A stretch of 14,968 bases of DNA from an uncultured Collinsella sp. (GTDB lineage Bacteria > Actinomycetota > Coriobacteriia > Coriobacteriales > Coriobacteriaceae), in NCBI GenBank assembly GCA_900547855.1, contig URIK01000031.1, positions 1-14,968 of the forward strand, given 5' to 3'. Each line of letters starts with the position of its first letter. Within the stretch, counting starts at the first letter, position 1. The translations under genes and the position numbers were made by a program. A model generated the notes under the pieces. That model was given only the letters and a program-made list of their open reading frames with translations, was not told where the DNA came from and did not search any database. Shown here one piece after another: positions 1 to 7,105 of this stretch.

Positions 1-1452
1 GGAGTAATCGGGCAGGGCGGCATCGTAGACACGGTAGCAGGTAACGCCCTCGCGCTTGGCCCACTTGCGACGCAAACGGGCATTCTTGCGCAGGCGGTTG
101 GCGAACTGCTCGGACTCGGGGATGAGCACGGGCAGCGGCTTGCCGTCGCCCAAGTCGAGCGTGGCGGCAGGTTCGGGCATGAGGGTGTTGGCGGCTTCGC
201 CTTCGGCGTCCGTGGACTGTTCCTCGGCGTTTGCGCTGGTCGCAGCCTCGAATGCCGCGGCGGCGTGGTCGAGCGAGGGCCAAACCTCAAGAGCCGCCTC
301 CTCGTTATTGGGCATGACGGCGATGGAGCGCGCGGGCTCGGCATGGAGCGCGCGGGCCATAAGACCATCGCGGGTGAGCGCGGCGACCGGCGCCGAAGCG
401 AGCTCGGGCGCGCGGTGCAGCTCGCCGACCAGCGTCATAGCGTCGTGCATAAGCGACAGCGGCGTCTCGGTGGTGTCTGCGACTACGGCGGCTCCGGCGA
501 CGGCGCCAGCATGGTCCAGCACGGTGGCGGACTTGGCGGCGCAAAAGTCGACAAAACGCTTGTAACCAGCGCTCTTGACCATGCGCTCGGCGGTCTTGCG
601 AGCGGCGGGGTCGATGTCTGCGGCCACGATGCGCGCCTGCCGCTCGCGCGCTGCCGCCTCGCGCTCGCGCGCCTCGGCAAGCAGCTGCTCCCACAGAGCG
701 GCGTCGTGCAGCTGCCAGCCCTCAAAGCCCCAGCGCTCGCGTGCGGCGCCCGGGGCGCGGTCGGTCAGAATGTTCGCGGCCTCCAGCAGCAGGCCGCCGC
801 CGGCGCACGAGGCATCGATCAGCGTGGGGAGGGCTTCGTTCTCGTAATCGTCGGCCGTCAGCTCGCGCTCGCATAGTGCGGTCCAGCCGACCTGCGCCAG
901 CACCAGGGCGGCGTAGTCGGGGCGCAGCACGTGCGTGCCCTCGCCGGCGCGGGTCGCTGCGGGCGGCAGGCGTTTGAACAACGGGTCGCCCGAAAGGTCC
1001 AGGCTAATGCTCGCGCGACGCTGACGCAGCGAAAGCAGTAGGTGAACATCGGGGTCGGCGGCATCGACGTCGGCACGACGTCCCGTGGTCTCGGCCAGGC
1101 GGTCGCACAGCGCGTCTTTGGCGCGCAGGGCCGAGAAGCGCGTGTTGCGCAGCTGCTCGGTCACGCCGCGGGCGGTGATGGCGATGGTGGCGCCGGGGCG
1201 GACGATGCTCTCCCAGGCGATGTCGTAAACGCTATCGTACAGTTCATCGGCATCCTGCGCCTCAAAGCGCCCGAGTACCACGAACACACGGCTCGCCAGG
1301 CGCGACCACAGACAGGCGCGGTAGCCTTCTTCGAGCTCGCCCTCAAATGTAGCGCGGCCCTTCAGCCGGCGAACATGCGAAAGCCCGAGGCGTTTAAGCT
1401 CATCGGCGAGTGCGGACTCAAAGCCCTCGGGGCAGCTTGCGTAAAATTCCAT
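1..1452 (-). CDS. rlmKL: RlmKL-type 23S rRNA methyltransferase, partial (C-terminus outside window)
   Basis: The 484 visible residues align by eye along E. coli RlmKL, the fusion that makes m2G2445 and m7G2069 in 23S rRNA. The start reads MEFYASCPEGFESALADEL. A THUMP-like region follows (about 45-150, with LWSRLASRVF and ISLDLSGDPLF), then the RlmL Rossmann domain (about 175-370), a low-complexity Ala/Glu linker (about 385-445), and the first RlmK residues (FANRLRKN at 450-457, then CYRVYDAALPDYS). ATG at 1450-1452 is preceded by GAGAGG with a 6-nt spacer. The RlmL domain looks catalytically degenerate. Motif I reads IDASCAGGGL (212-221) instead of a DPxCGSGT form. The NPPY position reads ADTTETP (325-331). 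The conserved RGYR segment reads LFKRLPPAAT (from 158). The frame is open throughout, so this is substitution rather than a frameshift. Family assignment is firm; loss of m2G activity is inference. Confidence 0.9.
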   Translation of the reverse strand, partial: MEFYASCPEGFESALADELKRLGLSHVRRLKGRATFEGELEEGYRACLWSRLASRVFVVLGRFEAQDADELYDSVYDIAWESIVRPGATIAITARGVTEQLRNTRFSALRAKDALCDRLAETTGRRADVDAADPDVHLLLSLRQRRASISLDLSGDPLFKRLPPAATRAGEGTHVLRPDYAALVLAQVGWTALCERELTADDYENEALPTLIDASCAGGGLLLEAANILTDRAPGAARERWGFEGWQLHDAALWEQLLAEAREREAAARERQARIVAADIDPAARKTAERMVKSAGYKRFVDFCAAKSATVLDHAGAVAGAAVVADTTETPLSLMHDAMTLVGELHRAPELASAPVAALTRDGLMARALHAEPARSIAVMPNNEEAALEVWPSLDHAAAAFEAATSANAEEQSTDAEGEAANTLMPEPAATLDLGDGKPLPVLIPESEQFANRLRKNARLRRKWAKREGVTCYRVYDAALPDYS

Positions 1453-1527
1453 GGGTGACCTCTCTGGTTGCGTCGCTCCATTATATGATGGATGCTTCGT
1501 TTGCCCTTATCCTCGAAAGGAACCCAT
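1453..1527. promoter_or_regulatory. Divergent promoter region between rlmKL and the HAD phosphatase gene
   Basis: Minus strand: a consensus TATAAT lies at 1480-1485, 27 bp from the rlmKL ATG, with SD GAGAGG at 1459-1464; no clear -35 is visible. Plus strand: an overlapping TATGAT lies at 1484-1489, with SD AAAGGA ahead of the ATG at 1528. The two -10 candidates overlap inside a small dyad, TCCAT-N6-ATGGA (1477-1492), so the genes may compete for polymerase. Promoter calls are by eye. Confidence 0.45.
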
Positions 1528-2355
1528 ATGATTGATGCGTGTCCCGAACCCGCTGTGCTCTTTTTTGACGTGGACGGCACGCTGACGTCGTTCGATCCCG
1601 ACGATATGACCGATAAGGACTTTTCGGCGGTTCGCCCCTCGAAGGCGGTCGTCGAGGCGTTTCATCGTCTGCGCGACGCGGGACACAAGGCGTTTATCTG
1701 CACAGGTCGCCCCCTGTGGCTCATTGCCGATAGCCTGCGTGCGCTCGACCCCGCGGGTGTCGTTGCCATGGCGGGAGCGACGCTCGAGGTCGAGGGCCGC
1801 GTGGTGCATGAGGACTGCTTTGACGAGGACGTTATCGCGGAGCTGGCACGCCGTATGGCCGCGGCAGGGATTGAAGCCTTTTTCGAGACCAACGTGGCTA
1901 CCTTTGCCCTGGAACCCGCGGGTGTTGAGCAGCCGTCTCTGATCGGCACTTCTGTGGTGCACAGCGCCGAGGAGATGCGCGTCGACGGCCGTCTGCGCGT
2001 GGGCAAGGTGTGCATCGTCGCGAGCTACCTGGCTCGCGTAGCCAACGATGACGGCTTTATCGATCGCGAGTTTGAGCTGTGCAACACCGGTGGTCAGAAT
2101 CGCGAGCTGAGCCCCAAGGGCATTGACAAGGGCGTGGGCGTGGCACGAGCGCTGGAATACCTGGGTCGCACCGGCAACGCGCGCACCTTTGGCTTTGGCG
2201 ATTCCGGCAACGATCTGGGTATGCTCGCCGCTGTCGAGACGGCCGTGGCCATGGGCAACGCCATGCCCGAGGTCAAGGCGCTCGCCGACTACGTGACTGA
2301 TGATGTCGCACACGACGGCACCGTCACAGCGATGCAGCATTTCGGCCTCATCTAA
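1528..2355 (+). CDS. HAD-superfamily phosphatase (Cof/type IIB-like)
   Basis: 275 aa, a usual length for Cof-type HAD hydrolases, which dephosphorylate sugar phosphates or similar metabolites in the cytoplasm. All four HAD motifs are visible. Motif I is FFDVDGTLT, with nucleophile D14 and acid/base D16. Motif II is ICTGRP, with T59. Motif III is a lysine in SPKGIDKG, most likely K201. Motif IV is GFGDSGNDLGM, with D225 and D229. The segment between motifs II and III (about 85-190) fits a C2B cap. ATG at 1528 was chosen over an in-frame upstream ATG at 1492 because AAAGGA sits just before it, the N-terminus then begins close to the first beta strand, and 1492 lies inside the promoter dyad. It is divergent from rlmKL and 193 bp ahead of the transaldolase gene. 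The substrate is not predictable. Confidence 0.9.
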   Translation: MIDACPEPAVLFFDVDGTLTSFDPDDMTDKDFSAVRPSKAVVEAFHRLRDAGHKAFICTGRPLWLIADSLRALDPAGVVAMAGATLEVEGRVVHEDCFDEDVIAELARRMAAAGIEAFFETNVATFALEPAGVEQPSLIGTSVVHSAEEMRVDGRLRVGKVCIVASYLARVANDDGFIDREFELCNTGGQNRELSPKGIDKGVGVARALEYLGRTGNARTFGFGDSGNDLGMLAAVETAVAMGNAMPEVKALADYVTDDVAHDGTVTAMQHFGLI

Positions 2356-2427
2356 TGAATCCCGCGTTCTGACGTTTGCCCAAACTGCGACTCTTTGCTT
2401 TTACATGCTCAATCGATTTATCAATCC

Positions 2428-2518
2428 AAACACTGAGGTGTTTATACCGTTCGCCGAGAAGATAAAAAACCGCAGCTCACGCCTTGATAAACGTAGGTAA
2501 AGTGTTTAGCAGTTTATC
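2428..2518 (+). promoter_or_regulatory. AT-richer leader with two dyads ahead of the transaldolase gene
   Basis: The 193-bp gap between the phosphatase and transaldolase genes is visibly richer in A/T than its surroundings. It holds AAACAC-N4-GTGTTT (2428-2433/2438-2443) and GATAAAC-N19-GTTTATC (2486-2492/2512-2518). TAAAGTGTTTA, itself a small dyad, lies between the outer arms of the second. GTGTTTA occurs at 2438-2444 and 2502-2508. TTGATA at 2484-2489 resembles a -35 and overlaps the left arm of the large dyad, but no good -10 follows at standard spacing. The layout suggests an operator near the promoter; no regulator is identified. Confidence 0.3.
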
Positions 2519-2548
2519 GGCCGTATGCTAACGAAAGGAATCAGGCAG

Positions 2549-3253
2549 ATGGCAATCAAGGTGTTCGCTGACGGTGCAAACCTCGAGGGCATGCTCGACA
2601 TGTACGAGAACGGCAACGTTCAGGGTTTCACGACCAACCCGTCCCTTATGAAGAAGGGCGGCGTGACGGATTACCGTGCGTTTGCCAAAGAGGTCTTGAC
2701 CCACATCACCGATGTGTCCGTCTCGTTTGAGGTCTTTGCCGACGACGTCGAGACCATGGAGGTCGAGGCGCGCGAGATCGCTACCTGGGCCGAGAGCGTC
2801 TACGTCAAGATTCCGTGCGTGACCACCAAGGGCGAGTCCACCGCCGAGCTGGTCCGCAAGCTTTCGGCCGACGGCATCAAGGTTAACGTCACTACCATCT
2901 TTACGCCTAAGCAGGTCGACGAGATGGTCGAGGCCGTTGACGCCGAGACGCCGTCCATCATCTCGCTCTTTGCCGGCCGTATCGCCGATACCGGCGTCGA
3001 CCCCATTCCGTTTATGACGGAGTCGGTTAAGAAGGCCGCCGCCAAGCCCAACTGCGAGGTCCTGTGGGCGTCCACGCGTGAGCTCATCAACATTTACCAG
3101 GCAGAGGCCTGCGGTTGCCAGATTATCACGGTGCCCAACAGCATCCTGGCCAAGCGCAAGAACATTGGTCGCGACCCGTACGAGGTCTCGCTCGACACCG
3201 TGCGCGGTTTTGCCAAGGATATCGCCGCTTTGGGCTTCCATATTCTACCGTAA
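2549..3253 (+). CDS. Transaldolase / fructose-6-phosphate aldolase family protein
   Basis: 234 aa, slightly longer than the ~212-220 aa small transaldolases (TalC/FSA group), which are class I TIM-barrel aldolases of pentose-phosphate sugar exchange. Visible signatures are VQGFTTNPSL (24-33) and the Schiff-base lysine K87 in VYVKIPC. ISLFAGRI carries F141. In this family the equivalent residue is Phe in transaldolases (TalB F178) and Tyr in F6P aldolases (FSA Y131), so transaldolase activity is favoured; that mapping is by eye. ATG at 2549 is used because AAAGGA lies 9 nt upstream. The in-frame ATG at 2525 would put the SD inside the gene. Monocistronic by context, with a strong terminator downstream at 3491-3538. 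A second, synonymous copy of its last eight codons lies about 130 bp downstream. Confidence 0.88.
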   Translation: MAIKVFADGANLEGMLDMYENGNVQGFTTNPSLMKKGGVTDYRAFAKEVLTHITDVSVSFEVFADDVETMEVEAREIATWAESVYVKIPCVTTKGESTAELVRKLSADGIKVNVTTIFTPKQVDEMVEAVDAETPSIISLFAGRIADTGVDPIPFMTESVKKAAAKPNCEVLWASTRELINIYQAEACGCQIITVPNSILAKRKNIGRDPYEVSLDTVRGFAKDIAALGFHILP

Positions 3254-3283
3254 CGCGAACACTGGCTACGCCGCGGGCTGCTC

Positions 3284-3355
3284 GCCCCGGCCTTCCCTTT
3301 CCCTATCGCTCACGCGCTTCGCGAGGGTCGCGCTAGGGAAAGGGAAGGCCGGGGC
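3284..3355. repeat. Large perfect inverted repeat (22-bp arms, 28-nt loop)
   Basis: Arms 3284-3305 and 3334-3355 are perfect reverse complements over 22 bp (GCCCCGGCCTTCCC... pairing with ...GGGAAGGCCGGGGC). The 28-nt loop contains a small CGCG-CTT-CGCG hairpin at 3313-3323. It begins 30 bp after the transaldolase stop and has no T tract, so it is not a standard intrinsic terminator. It looks more like an inserted palindromic element than a regulatory hairpin; no transposase or flanking terminal repeat is visible. Confidence 0.8.
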
Positions 3356-3379
3356 TACCGACACGAGCTTGCCAGCAAG

Positions 3380-3406
3380 TTGGCGCTTGGCTTCCATATC
3401 CTGCCG
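3380..3406 (+). pseudogene. Short duplicate of the transaldolase 3' end
   Basis: Codons at 3383-3406 read ALGFHILP, the same octapeptide that ends the intact gene at 3227-3250. The copies match at 19 of 24 bases, and all five differences are synonymous (GCT/GCG, TTG/CTT, ATT/ATC, CTA/CTG). No stop follows the second copy; TGG follows, and the 216-bp inverted-repeat element starts at 3410. It looks like a remnant of a diverged allele or paralogue left when intervening DNA entered. It is too short to be functional. Confidence 0.55.
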
Positions 3407-3409
3407 TGG

Positions 3410-3625
3410 GCAAAGGTACCCCCGCCTGCGCCGTGCAAAATCGAGAGTATTCAGCAAGGTAAAGGCTTTTACCATTTGGGTGAAGCACGGAACAGCCCCC
3501 GTTTTGGCTCTAATGTCGCTAAAACGGGGGCTGTTTTTGAGGTTATTGTCTCTGAGGGGCATCCGGAACGGTGGAATTTGCAGAATACTCGCGATTTTGC
3601 ACATCGCTACAGGGGGTACCTTTGC
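3410..3625. repeat. 216-bp inverted-repeat element with a terminator core
   Basis: Outer arms 3410-3457 and 3578-3625 are 48-nt imperfect inverted repeats (40 of 48 by my count). They begin with a perfect 14-bp block, GCAAAGGTACCCCC, and share GTGCAAAATCG and GAGTATTC. Inside are GGTAAA-N4-TTTACC (3458-3473) and a 15-bp-arm terminator (3491-3535). Both strands therefore encode similar nonsense peptides (NSPRF..., AKTGAV), as expected of a palindrome, not a gene. The right end stops 9 bp before the tex stop codon. A MITE-like or REP-like element is a reasonable guess. Confidence 0.7.
3491..3538 (+). terminator. Rho-independent terminator downstream of the transaldolase gene
   Basis: Perfect 15-bp stem AACAGCCCCCGTTTT (3491-3505) with its complement at 3521-3535, a 15-nt loop, and a run of five T on the plus strand (3534-3538). 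In the minus direction the stem is followed by a GC-rich sequence, so termination of tex here is less certain, although the A-rich arm could serve both directions. It forms the core of the larger palindrome. Confidence 0.75.
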
Positions 3626-3634
3626 TTTGGCGGT

Positions 3635-5782
3635 TTACTTCCCCTGCACCATGGTGAGCGAGATCTTCTTGCGGTCGCGATCGACCTTCTCTACCCACAC
3701 CTTGACCGTGTCACCGACGCGCACCACGTCGCTCGGGTGCTTGACAAAGCGGTTGGCCAGCTTGGAGATATGCACGAGGCCGTCCTGGTGCACGCCCACG
3801 TCGACGAACGCGCCAAAGTCGACGACATTGCGCACCGTGCCCTTGAGTTCCATGCCGGGCTTTAGGTCGTCGATGGAAAGCGCTGAGCGGCTAAAGACCA
3901 CCTCGGGTGCGTCGTCTCGCGGGTCGCGACCGGGCTTCTTGAGCTCGTTGACGATGTCGATGAGCGTGAGGGTGCCGCAGTTCAGATCGCTAGCCAGCGT
4001 CGAGATGCTGCCCAGACGGCGCTCGATGTCGGGCACGCCGCCGCGGCTGAGCTCGCTGGCTTTAACGCCTGCGCGCTCCAGGACGGACGTGGCCACCTCG
4101 TAGCTCTCGGGGTGGACGCTCGTTGCGTCGAGTGGGTTCTTGCCGCCGCTGATGCGCAAAAAGCCCGCGGCGTTCAGATATGCCTTGGATCCCAGCTTGG
4201 GGACCTTCTTAAGCTGACGGCGATCGGTAAAGGCGCCGTTTTCCTCGCGGTAGGTCACGATGTTTTTGGCCACGCTCGGCGTAATGCCCGATACATATCC
4301 CAGCAGACTTGCGCTCGCGGTGTTTACGTCGACGCCTACGCGGTTGACGACGTCCTCCACCACGTGGCCCAGAGTGCGCGAGAGCTCGGCCTGGTCAAGG
4401 TCGTGCTGGTACTGGCCCACGCCGATAGACTGGGGCGGAATCTTGACGAGCTCTGCCAACGGGTCCTGCAGGCGACGGCCCAGGCTCATGGCGCCACGCA
4501 CGGTGACGTCCAGGTCGGGATATTCCTGGCTGGCGAGCTCGGAGGCGGAGTACACCGACGCGCCGGCCTCGTTGACGATGGTGTATCGCAGCCCAGGCGC
4601 CTGCTCGGCGATGAACTCCGAGACGACTTCCTCGGTCTCGCGGCTGGCGGTGCCGTTGCCGATGACGATGGTGTTGACGCTGTCCTTTTTGACGAGGCGG
4701 GCGAGCTCGCGCTTGGTGCCGGCGACGTCGTGGCGCGGCTTGGTGGGGTAGACCACGCCGTGGTCGAGCAGCTTGCCGGTCTCGTCCATGACGGCGACCT
4801 TGCAGCCGGTGCGGTAGCCCGGGTCGAGCGCGAGTACGCGGGCGCCACGGACGGGGCGTGCCGAGAGCAGGCCCTCGAGATTCTTGGCGAAGACGTTGAT
4901 AGCCTCGGTCTGGGCGCGAACGGTGAGTTTGGCGCGGGCTTCGCGCTCCAGCGAGGGGGCCATGAGGCGCTTGTAACCGTCGGCGATGGCGGCATCGAAG
5001 ATGGGCGCGAAGACGCCCTGACGGCGGGGCCAACGGCTGCCGAGGCGTGCCGTGGCGGCAGCACCGTCGACGTTCACGCGCACGCGGAGCTTGCCCTCGC
5101 GCTCACCGCGGTCGATAGCCAGCACGCGGTGGTTGGGTATACGGCGCAGCGGCTCATCATAGCTGTAGTACGGCTCGTAGGGGGTCTTCTCGGTGGGGTC
5201 GGTGGCCTCGACGACGATATCGGCGGTGTTTTGCGTAAAAGCGCGCAGGTCGGCGACGTTCTCGGGGTCCTCGGCCACCGTCTCGGCCACGATGTCCGCC
5301 GCGCCGGCGAGCGCCTTCTCGGGCGTGTCGAAGCCGGCTTCCTCGTTGACGTAGGCCGCGGCGGCGTCGAGTGCGCTGCCCTTGGCCGAGGCCTGCATGA
5401 TGATCATGTTGGCAAGCGGCTCCAGGCCTGCCTCGCGGGCCTTCTGCGCGCGGGTCATGCGCTTTTTGCGGTAGGGCTTGTAGAGGTCCTCGACACGCTG
5501 GAGCTGCGTGGCCTCGCGAATCTGCTGCTCGAGCTCGGGCGTGAGCTTGCCCTGGGCGTCGATGAGCAGAATGACGTCCTCTTTGCGCTGTTCAAGATTG
5601 CGCAGGTAGGACAGGCGCTCGTCGAGTGCGCGCAGGGCGACGTCGTCCATGCCGCCCGTTGCTTCCTTGCGGTAGCGCGAGATAAAGGGGATGGTGTTGC
5701 CCTCGTCGATGAGCTTGACGGCTGCCTCGATGTTGGCGGCCTTAAGGTTGAGCTCGTGGGCGAGCTGGGCGATAAGATCCAT
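3635..5782 (-). CDS. tex: Tex, S1-domain RNA-binding / transcription accessory protein
   Basis: 715 aa, typical for Tex. Tex binds nucleic acid and is linked to transcription and RNA turnover in other bacteria. Domains in order: helical Tex N-domain (about 1-190, with GNTIPFISRYRKEATGGMDD), YqgF/RNase H-like fold (about 315-440, opening ARVLALDPGYRTGCKVAV), helix-hairpin-helix repeats (about 470-550, VNRVGVDVNTAS and GYVSGITPSVAKNIV), and a C-terminal S1 domain (about 640-712, GTVRNVVDFGAFVDVG and GLVHIS). ATG at 5780-5782 was chosen because AAGGAG lies 4 nt upstream and MDLIAQLAHELNL matches usual Tex starts. The frame stays open to 5962, but that extension is low-complexity and crosses a dyad. 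The gene ends 9 bp from the palindromic element, and no T-rich terminator of its own is seen. Confidence 0.95.
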   Translation of the reverse strand: MDLIAQLAHELNLKAANIEAAVKLIDEGNTIPFISRYRKEATGGMDDVALRALDERLSYLRNLEQRKEDVILLIDAQGKLTPELEQQIREATQLQRVEDLYKPYRKKRMTRAQKAREAGLEPLANMIIMQASAKGSALDAAAAYVNEEAGFDTPEKALAGAADIVAETVAEDPENVADLRAFTQNTADIVVEATDPTEKTPYEPYYSYDEPLRRIPNHRVLAIDRGEREGKLRVRVNVDGAAATARLGSRWPRRQGVFAPIFDAAIADGYKRLMAPSLEREARAKLTVRAQTEAINVFAKNLEGLLSARPVRGARVLALDPGYRTGCKVAVMDETGKLLDHGVVYPTKPRHDVAGTKRELARLVKKDSVNTIVIGNGTASRETEEVVSEFIAEQAPGLRYTIVNEAGASVYSASELASQEYPDLDVTVRGAMSLGRRLQDPLAELVKIPPQSIGVGQYQHDLDQAELSRTLGHVVEDVVNRVGVDVNTASASLLGYVSGITPSVAKNIVTYREENGAFTDRRQLKKVPKLGSKAYLNAAGFLRISGGKNPLDATSVHPESYEVATSVLERAGVKASELSRGGVPDIERRLGSISTLASDLNCGTLTLIDIVNELKKPGRDPRDDAPEVVFSRSALSIDDLKPGMELKGTVRNVVDFGAFVDVGVHQDGLVHISKLANRFVKHPSDVVRVGDTVKVWVEKVDRDRKKISLTMVQGK

Positions 5783-5862
5783 GGGACTCCTTGCGTTTAA
5801 GGTGCGTTTGCAGCACAGGGCTACCAAGGATACCACCCGCCACTCCACCCAAGTAGTCATTT

Positions 5863-5903
5863 TGGGACGGGGCTCTTTTAGCCACTTTTGCCGCCCCGTC
5901 CCA
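5863..5903. repeat. 11-bp-arm dyad upstream of tex
   Basis: TGGGACGGGGC (5863-5873) and its exact complement (5893-5903) flank a 19-nt T-rich loop. Neither strand has a T run right after the stem. It lies 81 bp upstream of the tex start and downstream of the Gfo/Idh terminator, where a tex operator or a REP-like palindrome could sit. A related half-site (GAGACGGGCTTTTTTAGC) occurs after lysR near 10469, which favours a dispersed repeat. Confidence 0.5.
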
Positions 5904-5925
5904 GAAAAATCGCCGGCAAGGTACC

Positions 5926-5960
5926 AAAAAGCCCCGCGGGCAGGAGGTTGCTCGCGGGGC
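5926..5960 (-). terminator. Terminator of the SDR-MFS-Gfo/Idh operon
   Basis: On the minus strand the stem GCCCCGCG (5953-5960) pairs with CGCGGGGC (5931-5938) across a 14-nt loop and is followed by five T (5926-5930). It starts about 75 bp after the Gfo/Idh stop codon and separates that operon from tex. Confidence 0.75.
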
Positions 5961-6034
5961 AAAGAAGAGGGGCTTGTTGGTGGCGGACCGAAGGGTTCGG
6001 CATGGGGGTTTCTGCCGCGGTCGCTCTTAAGGCA

Positions 6035-7075
6035 TTACAGCTCGACGAGCTGGCCGGTCTCGGCGGCCTCCTTGATAGCGTTAAGCAGCGTGAGCGTCTT
6101 GACGTTATCGGCGGGGGTCACGACGGGCTCGACCTCGCGGCGGACGACCTTCACAAAGTGCTTGAGCTGCATCTTGTGCGGCAGCGCCGGGTCCACGGCC
6201 GGGATCTCCATCTGCAGCGGCTTGTGCCAGTTAGAGGCGCCGTCGTAGGAGAACTGGTGCAGGCGGGGCAGCGACAGGGCGCCCTTAGTGCCGCCGATAA
6301 AGTAGGCGTCGGCGTCGAAGGGGCGGTACTGCGGATCCTCGCGAGCGGTTGCCTCCCAGTTCCAGGGGCTGGCGGTGGCGTCGGAGATGGTCATGCTTGC
6401 GAGCGCGCCATCGGCAAAACGGACGTTGACCACGGCGGAGTCCTCGGTCTCAAAACCGCGGGCGGCGCTGGACTGCATACCCTGGACGGCAACGGGCTCG
6501 CCCAGCAGGTAGCGGAGCAGGTCGACGTCGTGAACCAGGTTGACCAGGATCGGGCCGGCACCCTTCTTACGGCGCCACTCGACGTCGAAGTACTCGTCAT
6601 TCTTATAGATCATGTAGTGGAAGCTCGACACGGTGAGCTTGCCCAGCTCGCCGGACTCGATGATCTCCTTGGCCTTGTTGACGAAGGGGTTGTGGCGACG
6701 GTGCTGACCTACGAGCACGGGCACGCCGGCGGTCTCGGCCTCGGCGGCGAAGGCCTGGGCATCCTCGAGATCGTTGGAGATCGGCTTTTCGACCAGCGGC
6801 ACGATGTTGCGCTTCACGGCCTCGCGGGCAACGCCCAGGTGCAGGTCGTTGGGGGTGGCGATAATGACGGCCTCGGGCTTGACCTCGTCCATCATCTGAG
6901 CGGGATCGGTGTAAAACGGCACGCCGGCGGCCTCGGCCGTGGCGCGGGCGCCCTCAAAGGCGTCGGCGATGGCGACGAGCTCGGCCTCGGGCTCCTCGGT
7001 GACAAAGCGGATGTGGTTGCGGCCCATGGCGCCGGCGCCGATAACGGCAATGCGGACGGGGTTGAGCTCAGACAT
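6035..7075 (-). CDS. Gfo/Idh/MocA-family NAD(P)-dependent oxidoreductase
   Basis: 346 aa, the usual family length. The enzymes oxidise or reduce sugars, inositols and related hydroxyl compounds with NAD(P). The Rossmann motif VIGAGAMG is at 11-18, with D38 near the end of the second strand. EKP, with the conserved lysine K97, is at 96-98. The catalytic segment GPILVNLVHDVD (174-185) contains H182, with Asn (179) where many members have Asp. The C-terminal alpha/beta domain ends LNAIKEAAETGQLVEL, a typical family ending. The SD AAGGAG is 5 nt before the ATG. It is the last gene of the SDR-MFS-Gfo/Idh operon, separated from MFS by a strong hairpin. Inositol or other polyol dehydrogenase, or a step in hydroaromatic acid use, are all possible. 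The substrate is not assigned. Confidence 0.9.
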   Translation of the reverse strand: MSELNPVRIAVIGAGAMGRNHIRFVTEEPEAELVAIADAFEGARATAEAAGVPFYTDPAQMMDEVKPEAVIIATPNDLHLGVAREAVKRNIVPLVEKPISNDLEDAQAFAAEAETAGVPVLVGQHRRHNPFVNKAKEIIESGELGKLTVSSFHYMIYKNDEYFDVEWRRKKGAGPILVNLVHDVDLLRYLLGEPVAVQGMQSSAARGFETEDSAVVNVRFADGALASMTISDATASPWNWEATAREDPQYRPFDADAYFIGGTKGALSLPRLHQFSYDGASNWHKPLQMEIPAVDPALPHKMQLKHFVKVVRREVEPVVTPADNVKTLTLLNAIKEAAETGQLVEL

Positions 7076-7105
7076 TTCGACTCCTTAATACTGGTGACCG
7101 GTGGA

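Noticed and set aside
370..820. Frameshift as the cause of the missing NPPY motif in RlmL
   Set aside because: The frame is open on both sides with matching spacing to flanking motifs, and no other frame near 460-490 encodes NPPY.
2405..2500. Possible 31-aa small protein between the phosphatase and transaldolase genes
   Set aside because: No ribosome binding site, no hydrophobic or domain signature, and it overlaps the dyads that better explain the region.
3266..3865. Overlapping open frames on both strands downstream of the transaldolase gene
   Set aside because: They encode similar peptides on both strands because the DNA is a palindrome; no start signals.
4112..5800. Long plus-strand open frame (562 codons) opposite tex
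   Set aside because: Antisense shadow of a clear Tex protein in GC-rich DNA; low-complexity Gly/Ala/Val/Leu/Asp-rich content, no recognisable domain.
5783..5962. 60-residue N-terminal extension of tex
   Set aside because: No SD at the upstream start, sequence unlike Tex, and it crosses the dyad; the ATG at 5782 has AAGGAG and a typical Tex N-terminus.
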